64,000 nt of DNA from Piscicola geometra (Eukaryota; Annelida; Clitellata; Hirudinida; Piscicolidae): assembly GCA_943735955.1 (NCBI GenBank), contig OX030955.1, positions 13,419,383 to 13,483,382 of the forward strand, in the 5' to 3' direction. The notes under the pieces are model-generated. The model saw only the letters and a program-made list of their open reading frames with translations. It had not been told where the DNA came from and made no database searches. The translations under genes were made by a program, and so were the position numbers. Every line of letters starts with the position of its first letter. Positions within the stretch are counted from its first letter, which is position 1. Shown here piece by piece: positions 15,001-30,000 of this stretch.

Positions 15001-18000
15001 TGTCCCAACTGCTGTATCGACAACAGTGCCGACTACTGTATCAATGATGACAACAGAATCAACAAGTGTGCCAACTGCTGTATCGACAACAGTGCCGACT
15101 ACTGTATCAATGATGTCAACAGAATCAACAAGTGTGCCAACTGCTGTATCAACAACAGTGCCGACTACTGTATCAATGATGACAACAGAATCAACAAGTG
15201 TGCCAACTGCTGTATCGACAACAGTGCCGACTACTGTATCAATGATGACAACAGAATCAACAAGTTTGCCAACTGCTGTATCGACAACAGTGCCGACTAC
15301 TGTATCAATGATGACAACAGAATCAACAAGTGTGCCAACTGCTGTATCGACAACAGTGCCGACTACTGTATCAATGATGACAACAGAATCAACAAGTGTG
15401 CCAATTGCTGTATCGACAACAGCGCCGACTACTGTATCAATGATGACAACAGAATCAACAAGTGTGCCAACTGCTGTATCGACAACAGCGCCGACTACTG
15501 TATCAATGATGACAACAGAATCAACAAGTGTGCCAACTGCTGTATCGACAACAGTGCCGACTATTGTATCAATGATGACAACAGAATCAACAAGTGTGCC
15601 AACTGCTGTATCGACAACAGTGCCGACTACTGTATCAATGATGACAACAGAATCAACAAGTGTGCCAACTGCTGTATCGACAACAGTGCCGACTACTGTA
15701 TCAATAATGACAACAGAATCAACAAGTGTGCCAACTGCTGTATCGACAACAGTGCCGACTACTGTATCAATGAAGACAACAGAATCAACAAGTGTGCCAA
15801 CTGCTGTATCGACAACAGTGCCGACTACTGTATCAATGATGACAACAGAATCAACAAGTGTGCCAACTGCTGTATCGACAACAGCGCCGACTACTGTATC
15901 AATGATGACAACAGAATCAACAAAGGTGCCAACTGCTGTATCGACAACAGTGCCGACTACTGTATCAATGATGACAACAGAATCAACAAGTGTCCCAACT
16001 GCTGTATCGACAACAGTGCCGACTACTGTATCAATGATGACAACAGAATCAACAAGTGTCCCAACTGCTGTATCGACAACAATGCCGACTACTGTATCAA
16101 TGATGACAACAGAATCAACAAGTGTGCCAACTGCTGTATCGACAACAGTGCCGACTACTGTATCAATGATGTCAACAGAATCAACAAGTGTGCCAACTGC
16201 TGTATCAACAACAGTGCCGACTACTGTATCAATGATGACAACAGAATCAACAAGTGTGCCAACTGCTGTATCGACAACAGTGCCGACTACTGTATCAATG
16301 ATGACAACAGAATCAACAAGTTTGCCAACTGCTGTATCGACAACAGTGCCGACTACTGTATCAATGATGACAACAGAATCAAAAAGTGTGCCAACTGCTG
16401 TATCGACAACAGTGCCGACTACTGTATCAATGATGACAACAGAATCAACAAGTGTGCCAATTGCTGTATCGACAACAGCGCCGACTACTGTATCAATGAT
16501 GACAACAGAATCAACAAGTGTGCCAACTGCTGTATCGACAACAGCGCCGACTACTGTATCAATGATGACAACAGAATCAACAAGTGTGCCAACTGCTGTA
16601 TCGACAACAGTGCCGACTATTGTATCAATGATGACAACAGAATCAACAAGTGTGCCAACTGCTGTATCGACAACAGTGCCGACTACTGTATCAATGATGA
16701 CAACAGAATCAACAAGTGTGCCAACTGCTGTATCGACAACAGTGCCGACTACTGTATCAATGATGACAACAGAATCAACAAGTGTGCCAACTGCTGTATC
16801 GACAACAGTGCCGACTACTGTATCAATGATGACAACAGAATCAACAAGTGTGCCAACTGCTGTATCGACAACAGTGCCGACTACTGTATCAATGATGACA
16901 ACAGAATCAACAAGTGTGCCAACTGCTGTATCGACAACAGCGCCGACTACTGTATCAATGATGACAACAGAATCAACAAGTGTGCCAACTGCTGTATCGA
17001 CAACAGTCCCGACTACTGTATCAATGATGACAACAGAATCAACAAGTGTGCCAACTGCTGTATCGACAACAGCGCCGACTACTGTATCAATGATGACAAC
17101 AGAATCAACAAAGGTGCCAACTGCTGTATCGACAACAGTGCCGACTACTGTATCAATGATGACAACAGAATCAACAAGTGTGCCAACTGCTGTATCGACA
17201 ACAGTGCCGACTACTGTATCAATGATGACAACAGAATCAACAAGTGTCCCAACTGCTGTATCGACAACAGTGCCGACTACTGTATCAATGATGACAACAG
17301 AATCAACAAGTGTGCCAACTGCTGTATCGACAACAGTGCCGACTACTGTATCAATGATGTCAACAGAATCAACAAGTGTGCCAACTGCTGTATCGACAAC
17401 AGTGCCGACTACTGTATCAATGATGACAACAGAATCAACAAGTGTGCCAACTGCTGTATCGACAACAGTGCCGACTACTGTATCAATGATGACAACAGAA
17501 TCAACAAGTGTGCCAACTGCTGTATCGACAACAGTGCCGACTACTGTATCAATGATGACAACAGAATCAACAAGTGTGCCAACTGCTGTATCGACAACAG
17601 TGCCGACTACTGTATCAATGATGACAACAGAATCAACAAGTGTGCCAACTGCTGTATCGACAACAGCGCCGACTACTGTATCAATGATGACAACAGAATC
17701 AACAAGTGTGCCAACTGCTGTATCGACAACAGCGCCGACTACTGTATCAATGATGACAACAGAATCAACAAGTGTGCCAACTGCTGTATCGACAACAGTG
17801 CCGACTATTGTATCAATGATGACAACAGAATCAACAAGTGTGCCAACTGTTGTATCGACAACAGTGCCGACTACTGTATCAATGATGACAACAGAATCAA
17901 CAAGTGTGCCAACTGCTGTATCGACAACAGTGCCGACTACTGTATCAATGATGACAACAGAATCAACAAGTGTGCCAACTGCTGTATCGACAACAGTGCC

Positions 18001-21000
18001 GACTACTGTATCAATGATGACAACAGAATCAACAAGTGTGCCAACTGCTGTATCGACAACAGTGCCGACTACTGTATCAATGATGACAACAGAATCAACA
18101 AGTGTGCCAACTGCTGTATCGACAACAGCGCCGACTACTGTATCAATGATGACAACAGAATCAACAAGTGTGCCAACTGCTGTATCGACAACAGTGCCGA
18201 CTACTGTATCAATGATGACAACAGAATCAACAAGTGTGCCAACTGCTGTATCGACAACAGTGCCGACTACTGTATCAATGATGACAACAGAATCAACAAG
18301 TGTGCCAACTGCTGTATCGACAACAGCGCCGACTACTGTATCAATGATGACAACAGAATCAACAAGTGTGCCAACTGCTGTATCGACAACAGCGCCGACT
18401 ACTGTATCAATGATGACAACAGAATCAACAAGTGTGCCAACTGCTGTATCGACAACAGTGCCGACTATTGTATCAATGATGACAACAGAATCAACAAGTG
18501 TGCTAACTGCTGTATCGACAACAGTGCCGACTACTGTATCAATGATGACAATAGAATCAACAAGTGTGCCAACTGCTGTATCGACAACAGTGCCGACTAC
18601 TGTATCAATGATGACAACAGAATCAACAAGTGTGCCAACTGCTGTATCGACAACAGTGCCGACTACTGTATCAATGATGACAACAGAATCAACAAGTGTG
18701 CCAACTGCTGTATCGACAACAGTGCCGACTACTGTATCAATGATGACAACAGAATCAACAAGTGTGCCAACTGCTGTATCGACAACAGCGCCGACTACTG
18801 TATCAATGATGACAACAGAATCAACAAAGGTGCCAACTGCTGTATCGACAACAGTGCCGACTACTGTATCAATGATGACAACAGAATCAACAAGTGTGCC
18901 AACTGCTGTATCGACAACAGTGCCGACTACTGTATCAATGATGACAACAGAATCAACAAGTGTGCCAACTGCTGTATCGACAACAGCGCCGACTACTGTA
19001 TCAATGATGACAACAGAATCAACAAGTGTGCCAACTGCTGTTTCGACAACAGTGCCGACTACTGTATCAATGATGACAACAGAATCAACAAGTGTGCCAA
19101 CTGCTGTATCGACAACAGTGCCGACTATTGTATCAATGATGACAACAGAATCAACAAGTGTGCCAACTGCTGTATCGACAACAGTGCCGACTACTGTATC
19201 AATGATGACAACAGAATCAACAAGTGTGCCAACTGCTGTATCGACAACAGCGCCGACTACTGTATCAATGATGACAACAGAATCAACAAGTGTGCCAACT
19301 GCTGTATCGACAACAGCGCCGACTACTGTATCAATGATGACAACAGAATCAACAAGTGTGCCAACTGCTGTATCGACAACAGTGCCGACTATTGTATCAA
19401 TGATGACAACAGAATCAACAAGTGTGCCAACTGCTGTATCGACAACAGTGCCGACTACTGTATCAATGATGACAACAGTATCAACAAGTGTGCCAACTGC
19501 TGTATCGACAACAGTGCCGACTACTGTATCAATGATGACAACAGAATCAACAAGTGTGCCAACTGCTGTATCGACAACAGTGCCGACTACTGTATCAATG
19601 ATGACAACAGAATCAACAAGTGTGCCAACTGCTGTATCGACAACAGTGCCGACTACTGTATCAATGATGACAACAGAATCAACAAGTGTGCCAACTGCTG
19701 TATCGACAACAGTGCCGACTACTGTATCAATGATGACAACAGAATCAACAAGTGTGCCAACTGCTGTATCGACAACAGTGCCGACTACCTTATCAATGAT
19801 GACAACAGAATCAACAAGTGTGCCAACTGCTGTAACGACAACAGTGCCGACTACTGTATCAATGAGGACAACAGAATCAACAAGTGTGCCAACTGCTGTA
19901 TCGACAACAGTGCCGACTACTGTATCAATGATGACAACAGAATCAACAAGTGTGCCAACTGCTGTATCGACAACACTGCCGGCTACTGTATCAATGATGA
20001 CAACAGAATCAACAAGTGTCCCAACTGCTGTATCGACAACAGTGCCGACTACTGTATCAATGATGACAACAGAATCAACAAGTGTGCCAACTGCTGTATC
20101 GACAACAGTGCTGACTACTGTATCAATGATGTCAACAGAATCAACAAGTGTGCCAACTGCTGTATCGACAACAGTGCCGACTACTGTATCAATGATGACA
20201 ACAGAATCAACAAGTGTCCCAACTGCTGTATCGACAACAGTGCCGACTACTGTATCAATGATGACAACAGAATCAACAAGTGTGCCAACTGCTGTATCGA
20301 CAACAGTGCCGACTACTGTATCAATGATGACAACAGAATCAACAAGTGTGCCAACTGCTGTATCGACAACAGTGCCGACTACTGTATCAATGATGACAAC
20401 AGAATCAACAAGTGTCCCAACTGCTGTATCGACAACAGTGCCGACTACTGTATCAATGATGACAACAGAATCAACAAGTGTGCCAACTGCTGTATCGACA
20501 ACAGTGCCGACTACTGTATCAATGATGTCAACAGAATCAACAAGTGTGCCAACTGCTGTATCGACAACAGTGCCGACTACTGTATCAATGATGACAACAG
20601 AATCAACAAGTGTGCCAACTGCTGTATCGACAACAGTGCCGACTACTGTATCAATGATGACAACAGAATCAACAAGTGTGCCAACTGCTGTATCGACAAC
20701 AGTGCCGACTACTGTATCAATGATGACAACAGAATCAACAAGTGTGCCAACTGCTGTATCGACAACAGTGCCGACTACTGTATCAATGATGTCAAAAGAA
20801 TCAACAAGTGTGCCAACTGCTGTATCGACAACAGTGCCGACTACTGTATCAATGATGACAACAGAATCAACAAGTGTGCCAACTGCTGTATCGACAACAG
20901 CGCCGACTACTGTATCAATGATGACAACAGAATCAACAAGTGTGCCAACTGCTGTTTCGACAACAGTGCCGACTACTGTATCAATGATGACAACAGAATC

Positions 21001-24000
21001 AACAAGTGTGCCAACTGCTGTATCGACAACAGTGCCGACTATTGTATCAATGATGACAACAGAATCAACAAGTGTGCCAACTGCTGTATCGACAACAGTG
21101 CCGACTACTGTATCAATGATGACAACAGAATCAACAAGTGTGCCAACTGCTGTATCGACAACAGCGCCGACTACTGTATCAATGATGACAACAGAATCAA
21201 CAAGTGTGCCAACTGCTGTATCGACAACAGCGCCGACTACTGTATCAATGATGACAACAGAATCAACAAGTGTGCCAACTGCTGTATCGACAACAGTGCC
21301 GACTATTGTATCAATGATGACAACAGAATCAACAAGTGTGCCAACTGCTGTATCGACAACAGTGCCGACTACTGTATCAATGATGACAACAGTATCAACA
21401 AGTGTGCCAACTGCTGTATCGACAACAGTGCCGACTACTGTATCAATGATGACAACAGAATCAACAAGTGTGCCAACTGCTGTATCGACAACAGTGCCGA
21501 CTACTGTATCAATGATGACAACAGAATCAACAAGTGTGCCAACTGCTGTATCGACAACAGTGCCGACTACTGTATCAATGATGACAACAGAATCAACAAG
21601 TGTGCCAACTGCTGTATCGACAACAGTGCCGACTACTGTATCAATGATGACAACAGAATCAACAAGTGTGCCAACTGCTGTATCGACAACAGTGCCGACT
21701 ACCTTATCAATGATGACAACAGAATCAACAAGTGTGCCAACTGCTGTAACGACAACAGTGCCGACTACTGTATCAATGAGGACAACAGAATCAACAAGTG
21801 TGCCAACTGCTGTATCGACAACAGTGCCGACTACTGTATCAATGATGACAACAGAATCAACAAGTGTGCCAACTGCTGTATCGACAACACTGCCGGCTAC
21901 TGTATCAATGATGACAACAGAATCAACAAGTGTCCCAACTGCTGTATCGACAACAGTGCCGACTACTGTATCAATGATGACAACAGAATCAACAAGTGTG
22001 CCAACTGCTGTATCGACAACAGTGCTGACTACTGTATCAATGATGTCAACAGAATCAACAAGTGTGCCAACTGCTGTATCGACAACAGTGCCGACTACTG
22101 TATCAATGATGACAACAGAATCAACAAGTGTCCCAACTGCTGTATCGACAACAGTGCCGACTACTGTATCAATGATGACAACAGAATCAACAAGTGTGCC
22201 AACTGCTGTATCGACAACAGTGCCGACTACTGTATCAATGATGACAACAGAATCAACAAGTGTGCCAACTGCTGTATCGACAACAGTGCCGACTACTGTA
22301 TCAATGATGACAACAGAATCAACAAGTGTCCCAACTGCTGTATCGACAACAGTGCCGACTACTGTATCAATGATGACAACAGAATCAACAAGTGTGCCAA
22401 CTGCTGTATCGACAACAGTGCCGACTACTGTATCAATGATGTCAACAGAATCAACAAGTGTGCCAACTGCTGTATCGACAACAGTGCCGACTACTGTATC
22501 AATGATGACAACAGAATCAACAAGTGTGCCAACTGCTGTATCGACAACAGTGCCGACTACTGTATCAATGATGACAACAGAATCAACAAGTGTGCCAACT
22601 GCTGTATCGACAACAGTGCCGACTACTGTATCAATGATGACAACAGAATCAACAAGTGTGCCAACTGCTGTATCGACAACAGTGCCGACTACTGTATCAA
22701 TGATGTCAAAAGAATCAACAAGTGTGCCAACTGCTGTATCGACAACAGTGCCGACTACTGTATCAATGATGACAACAGAATCAACAAGTGTGCCAACTGC
22801 TGTATCGACAACAGTGCCGACTACTGTATCAATGATGTCAACAGAATCAACAAGTGTGCCAACTGCTGTATCGACAACAGTGCCGACTACTGTATCAATG
22901 ATGACAACAGAATCAACAAGTGTGCCAACTGCTGTATCGACAACAGTGCCGACTACTGTATCAATGATGACAACAGAATCAACAAGTGTGCCAACTGCTG
23001 TATCGACAACAGTGCCGACTACTGTATCAATGATGACAACAGAATCAACAAGTGTGCCAACTGCTGTATCGACAACAGTGCCGACTACTGTATCAATGAT
23101 GTCAACAGAATCAACAAGTGTGCCAACTGCTGTATCGACAACAGTGCCGACTACTGTATCAATGATGACAACAGAATCAACAAGTGTGCCAACTGCTGTA
23201 TCGACAACAGTGCCGACTACTGTATTAATGATGACAACAGAATCAACAAGTGTGCCAACTGCTGTATCGACAACAGTGCCGACTACTGTATCAATGATGA
23301 CAACAGAATCAACAAGTGTGCCAACTGCTGTATCGACAACAGTGCCGACTACTGTATCAATGATGACAACAGAATCAACATGTGTGCCAACTGCTGTATC
23401 GACAACAGTGCCGACTACTGTATCAATGATGACAACAGAATCAACAAGTGTGCCAACTGCTGTATCGACAACAGTGCCGACTACTGTATTAATGATGACA
23501 ACAGAATCAACAAGTGTGCCAACTGCTGTATCGACAACAGTGCCGACTACCTTATCAATGATGACAACAGAATCAACAAGTGTGCCAACAGCTGTATCGA
23601 CAACAGTGCCGTCTACTGTATCAATGATGACAACAGAATCAACAAGTGTCCCAACTGCTGTATCGACAACAGTGCCGACTACTGTATCAATGATGACAAC
23701 AGAATTAACAAGTGTGCCAACTGCTGTATCGACAACAGTGCCGACTACTGTATCAATGATGTCAACAGAATCAACAAGTGTGCCAACTGCTGTATCGACA
23801 ACAGTGCCGACTACTGTATCAATGATGACAACAGAATCAACAAGTGTGCCAACTGCTGTATCGACAACAGTGCCGACTACTGTATCAAAGATGACAACAG
23901 AATCAACAAGTTTGCCAACTGCTGTATCGACAAAAGTGCCGACTACTGTATTAATGATGACAACAGAATCAACAAGTGTGCCAACTGCTGTATCGACAAC

Positions 24001-27000
24001 AGTGCCGACTACCTTATCAATGATGACAACAGAATCAACAAGTGTGCCAACTGCTGTAACGACAACAGTGCCGACTAATGTATCAATGATGACAACAGAA
24101 TCAACAAGTGTGCCAACTGCTGTATCGACAACAGTGCCGACTACTGTATCAATGATGTCAACAGAATCAACAAGTGTGCCAACTGCTGTATCGACAACAG
24201 TGCCGACTACTGTATCAATGATGACAACAGAATCAACAAGTGTGCCAACTGCTGTATCGACAACAGTGCGGACTACTGTATCAATGATGACAACAGAATC
24301 AACAAGTGTGCCAACTGCTGTATCGACAACAGTGCCGACTACTGTATCAATGATGACAACAGAATCAACAAGTGTGCCAACTGCTGTATCGACAACAGTG
24401 CCGACTACTGTATCAATGATGTCAACAGAATCAACAAGTGTGCCAACTGCTGTATCGACAACAGTGCCGACTACTGTATCAATGATGTCAACAGAATCAA
24501 CAAGTGTGCCAACTGCTGTATCGACAACAGTGCCGACTACTGTATCAATGATGACAACAAAATCAACAAGTGTGCCAACTGCTGTATCGACAACAGTGCC
24601 GACTACTGTATCAATGATGACAACAGAATCAACAAGTGTGCCAACTGCTGTATCGACAAAAGTGCCGACTACTGTATTAATGATGACAACAGAATCAACA
24701 AGTGTGCCAACTGCTGTATCGACAACAGTGCCGACTACCTTATCAATGATGACAACAGAATCAACAAGTGTGCCAACTGCTGTAACGACAACAGTGCCGA
24801 CTATTGTATCAATGAGGACAACAGAATCAACAAGTGTGCCAACTGCTGTATCGACAACAGTGCCGACTACTGTATCAATGATGACAACAGAATCAACAAG
24901 TGTCCCAACTGCTGTATCGACAACAGTGCCGACTACTGTATCAATGATGACAACAGAATCAACAAGTGTGCCAACTGCTGTATCGACAACAGTGCCGACT
25001 ACTGTATCAATGATGTCAACAGAATCAACAAGTGTGCCAACTGCTGTATCGACAACAGTGCCGACTACTGTATCAATGATGACAACAGAATCAACAAGTG
25101 TGCCAACTGCTGTATCGACAAAAGTGCCGACTACTGTATTAATGATGACAACAGAATCAACAAGTGTGCCAACTGCTGTATCGACAACAGTGCCGACTAC
25201 CTTATCAATGATGACAACAGAATCAACAAGTGTGCCAACTGCTGTAACGACAACAGTGCCGACTATTGTATCAATGAGGACAACAGAATCAACAAGTGTG
25301 CCAACTGCTGTATCGACAACAGTGCCGACTACTGTATCAATGATGACAACAGAATCAACAAGTGTGCCAACTGCTTTATCGACAACACTGCCGGCTACTG
25401 TATCAATGATGACAACAGAATCAACAAGTGTGCCAACTGCTGTATCGACAACAGTGCCGACTACTGTATCAATGATGACAACAGAATCAACAAGTGTCCC
25501 AACTGCTTTATCGACAACAGTGCCGACTACTGTATCAATGATGACAACAGAATCAACAAGTGTGCCAACTGCTGTATCGACAACAGTGCCGACTACTGTA
25601 TTAATGATGACAACAGAATCAACAAGTGTGCCAACTGCTGTATCGACAACAGTGCCGACTACCTTATCAATGATGACAACAGAATCAACAAGTGTGCCAA
25701 CTGCTGTATCGACAACAGTGCCGACTACTGTATCAATGATGACAACAGAATCAACAAGTGTGCCAACTGCTGTATCGACAACAGTGCCGACTACTGTATT
25801 AATGATGACAACAGTATCAACAAGTGTGCCAACTGCTGTATCGACAACAGTGCCGACTACCTTATCAATGATGACAACAGATTCAACAAGTGTGCCAACT
25901 GCTGTATCGACAACAGTGCCGACTACTGTATCAATGATGTCAACAGAATCAACAAGTGTGCCAACTGCTGTATCGACAACAGTGCCGACTACTGTATCAA
26001 TGATGACAACAGAATCAACAAGTGTGCCAACTGCTGTATCGACAACAGTGCGGACTACTGTATCAATGATGACAACAGAATCAACAAGTGTGCCAACTGC
26101 TGTATCGACAACAGTGCCGACTACTGTATCAATGATGACAACAGAATCAACAAGTGTGCCAACTGCTGTATCGACAACAGTGCCGACTACTGTATCAATG
26201 ATGTCAACAGAATCAACAAGTGTGCCAACTGCTGTATCGACAACAGTGCCGACTACTGTATCAATGATGTCAACAGAATCAACAAGTGTGCCAACTGCTG
26301 TATCGACAACAGTGCCGACTACTGTATCAATGATGACAACAAAATCAACAAGTGTGCCAACTGCTGTATCGACAACAGTGCCGACTACCTTATCAATGAT
26401 GACAACAGAATCAACAAGTGTGCCAACTGCTGTAACGACAACAGTGCCGACTAATGTATCAATGATGACAACAGAATCAACAAGTGTGCCAACTGCTGTA
26501 TCGACAACAGTGCCGACTACTGTATCAATGATGTCAACAGAATCAACAAGTGTGCCAACTGCTGTATCGACAACAGTGCCGACTACTGTATCAATGATGA
26601 CAACAGAATCAACAAGTGTGCCAACTGCTGTATCGACAACAGTGCGGACTACTGTATCAATGATGACAACAGAATCAACAAGTGTGCCAACTGCTGTATC
26701 GACAACAGTGCCGACTACTGTATCAATGATGACAACAGAATCAACAAGTGTGCCAACTGCTGTATCGACAACAGTGCCGACTACTGTATCAATGATGTCA
26801 ACAGAATCAACAAGTGTGCCAACTGCTGTATCGACAACAGTGCCGACTACTGTATCAATGATGTCAACAGAATCAACAAGTGTGCCAACTGCTGTATCGA
26901 CAACAGTGCCGACTACTGTATCAATGATGACAACAAAATCAACAAGTGTGCCAACTGCTGTATCGACAACAGTGCCGACTACTGTATCAATGATGACAAC

Positions 27001-30000
27001 AGAATCAACAAGTGTGCCAACTGCTGTATCGACAAAAGTGCCGACTACTGTATTAATGATGACAACAGAATCAACAAGTGTGCCAACTGCTGTATCGACA
27101 ACAGTGCCGACTACCTTATCAATGATGACAACAGAATCAACAAGTGTGCCAACTGCTGTAACGACAACAGTGCCGACTATTGTATCAATGAGGACAACAG
27201 AATCAACAAGTGTGCCAACTGCTGTATCGACAACAGTGCCGACTACTGTATCAATGATGACAACAGAATCAACAAGTGTCCCAACTGCTGTATCGACAAC
27301 AGTGCCGACTACTGTATCAATGATGACAACAGAATCAACAAGTGTGCCAACTGCTGTATCGACAACAGTGCCGACTACTGTATCAATGATGTCAACAGAA
27401 TCAACAAGTGTGCCAACTGCTGTATCGACAACAGTGCCGACTACTGTATCAATGATGACAACAGAATCAACAAGTGTGCCAACTGCTGTATCGACAAAAG
27501 TGCCGACTACTGTATTAATGATGACAACAGAATCAACAAGTGTGCCAACTGCTGTATCGACAACAGTGCCGACTACCTTATCAATGATGACAACAGAATC
27601 AACAAGTGTGCCAACTGCTGTAACGACAACAGTGCCGACTATTGTATCAATGAGGACAACAGAATCAACAAGTGTGCCAACTGCTGTATCGACAACAGTG
27701 CCGACTACTGTATCAATGATGACAACAGAATCAACAAGTGTGCCAACTGCTTTATCGACAACACTGCCGGCTACTGTATCAATGATGACAACAGAATCAA
27801 CAAGTGTGCCAACTGCTGTATCGACAACAGTGCCGACTACTGTATCAATGATGACAACAGAATCAACAAGTGTCCCAACTGCTTTATCGACAACAGTGCC
27901 GACTACTGTATCAATGATGACAACAGAATCAACAAGTGTGCCAACTGCTGTATCGACAACAGTGCCGACTACTGTATTAATGATGACAACAGAATCAACA
28001 AGTGTGCCAACTGCTGTATCGACAACAGTGCCGACTACCTTATCAATGATGACAACAGAATCAACAAGTGTGCCAACTGCTGTATCGACAACAGTGCCGA
28101 CTACTGTATCAATGATGACAACAGAATCAACAAGTGTGCCAACTGCTGTATCGACAACAGTGCCGACTACTGTATTAATGATGACAACAGTATCAACAAG
28201 TGTGCCAACTGCTGTATCGACAACAGTGCCGACTACCTTATCAATGATGACAACAGATTCAACAAGTGTGCCAACTGCTGTATCGACAACAGTGCCGACT
28301 ACTGTATCAATGATGTCAACAGAATCAACAAGTGTGCCAACTGCTGTATCGACAACAGTGCCGACTACTGTATCAATGATGACAACAGAATCAACAAGTG
28401 TGCCAACTGCTGTATCGACAACAGTGCGGACTACTGTATCAATGATGACAACAGAATCAACAAGTGTGCCAACTGCTGTATCGACAACAGTGCCGACTAC
28501 TGTATCAATGATGACAACAGAATCAACAAGTGTGCCAACTGCTGTATCGACAACAGTGCCGACTACTGTATCAATGATGTCAACAGAATCAACAAGTGTG
28601 CCAACTGCTGTATCGACAACAGTGCCGACTACTGTATCAATGATGTCAACAGAATCAACAAGTGTGCCAACTGCTGTATCGACAACAGTGCCGACTACTG
28701 TATCAATGATGACAACAAAATCAACAAGTGTGCCAACTGCTGTATCGACAACAGTGCCGACTACTGTATCAATGATGACAACAGAATCAACAAGTGTGCC
28801 AACTGCTGTATCGACAAAAGTGCCGACTACTGTATTAATGATGACAACAGAATCAACAAGTGTGCCAACTGCTGTATCGACAACAGTGCCGACTACCTTA
28901 TCAATGATGACAACAGAATCAACAAGTGTGCCAACTGCTGTAACGACAACAGTGCCGACTATTGTATCAATGAGGACAACAGAATCAACAAGTGTGCCAA
29001 CTGCTGTATCGACAACAGTGCCGACTACTGTATCAATGATGACAACAGAATCAACAAGTGTCCCAACTGCTGTATCGACAACAGTGCCGACTACTGTATC
29101 AATGATGACAACAGAATCAACAAGTGTGCCAACTGCTGTATCGACAACAGTGCCGACTACTGTATCAATGATGTCAACAGAATCAACAAGTGTGCCAACT
29201 GCTGTATCGACAACAGTGCCGACTACTGTATCAATGATGACAACAGAATCAACAAGTGTGCCAACTGCTGTATCGACAACAGTGCCGACTACTGTATCAA
29301 TGATGACAACAGAATCAACAAGTGTGCCAACTGCTGTATCGACAACAGTGCCGACTATTGTATCAATGATGACAACAGAATCAACAAGTGTGCCAACTGC
29401 TGTATCGACAAAAGTGCCGACTACTGTATCAATGATGACAACAGAATCAACAAGTGTGCCAACTGCTGTATCGACAACAGTGCCGACTACTGTATCAATG
29501 ATGACAACAGAATCAACAAGTGTGCCAACTGCTGTATCGACAACAGTGCCGACTACCTTATCAATGATGACAACAGAATCAACAAGTCTGCCAACTGCTG
29601 TAACGACAACAGTGCCGACTATTGTATCAATGAGGACAACAGAATCAACAAGTGTGCCAACTGCTGTATCGACAACAGTGCCGACTACTGTATCAATGAT
29701 GACAACAGAATCAACAAGTGTGCCAACTGCTTTATCGACAACACTGCCGGCTACTGTATCAATGATGACAACAGAATCAACAAGTGTGCCAACTGCTGTA
29801 TCGACAACAGTGCCGACTACTGTATCAATGATGACAACAGAATCAACAAGTGTCCCAACTGCTTTATCGACAACAGTGCCGACTACTGTATCAATGATGA
29901 CAACAGAATCAACAAGTGTGCCAACTGCTGTATCGACAACAGTGCCGACTACTGTATTAATGATGACAACAGAATCAACAAGTGTGCCAACTGCTGTATC

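Larger units (their letters stand above)
1..18890. repeat. Array segment A, marked by linked AGCGCC and AAAGGT units
   Basis: Units with AAAGGT in place of AAGTGT (offsets 18-19; Ser AGT to Lys AAG in frame +2) occur only here. GGT is seen at 1603, 2197, 3385, 3979, 6355, 7477, 8071, 9325, 10249, 11173, 11503, 13351, 13945, 14869, 15925, 17113 and 18829. They normally follow a unit with AGCGCC (Val to Ala), so the two travel as one haplotype. Intervals of 594 bp (9 units) and 924 bp (14 units) recur. TAC to TAT units (Thr to Ile) and GATGTC units (Thr to Ser) are also frequent. I see no in-frame stop in frames +1 or +2 in this segment. Confidence 0.8.

Noticed and set aside
1603..18831. AAAG/GTGCC junction in AAAGGT units as a splice donor.
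   Set aside because: The match to a donor is weak (no GTRAGT), it lies mid-unit with no acceptor or polypyrimidine tract in the array, and splicing is not needed to keep frame +2 open.
23380..24078. ATG-started 232-codon frame +1 reading frame with a Cys/Asn/Asp-rich repeat (motif CANCC), resembling a Cys-rich or metal-binding protein.
   Set aside because: Its ATG is a single AAG to ATG change in one unit and its stop a single TAC to TAA change in another. It has no flanking signals, and the same peptide continues upstream without a start. The frame is closed repeatedly later. It is a by-product of the repeat.
1..24078. 8,025-codon stop-free stretch in frame +1.
   Set aside because: It is long only because the repeat unit lacks a stop in that frame. 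At least 12 later stops and the lack of any ATG before 23,380 argue against a second protein, although a 5' exon outside the window cannot be ruled out.
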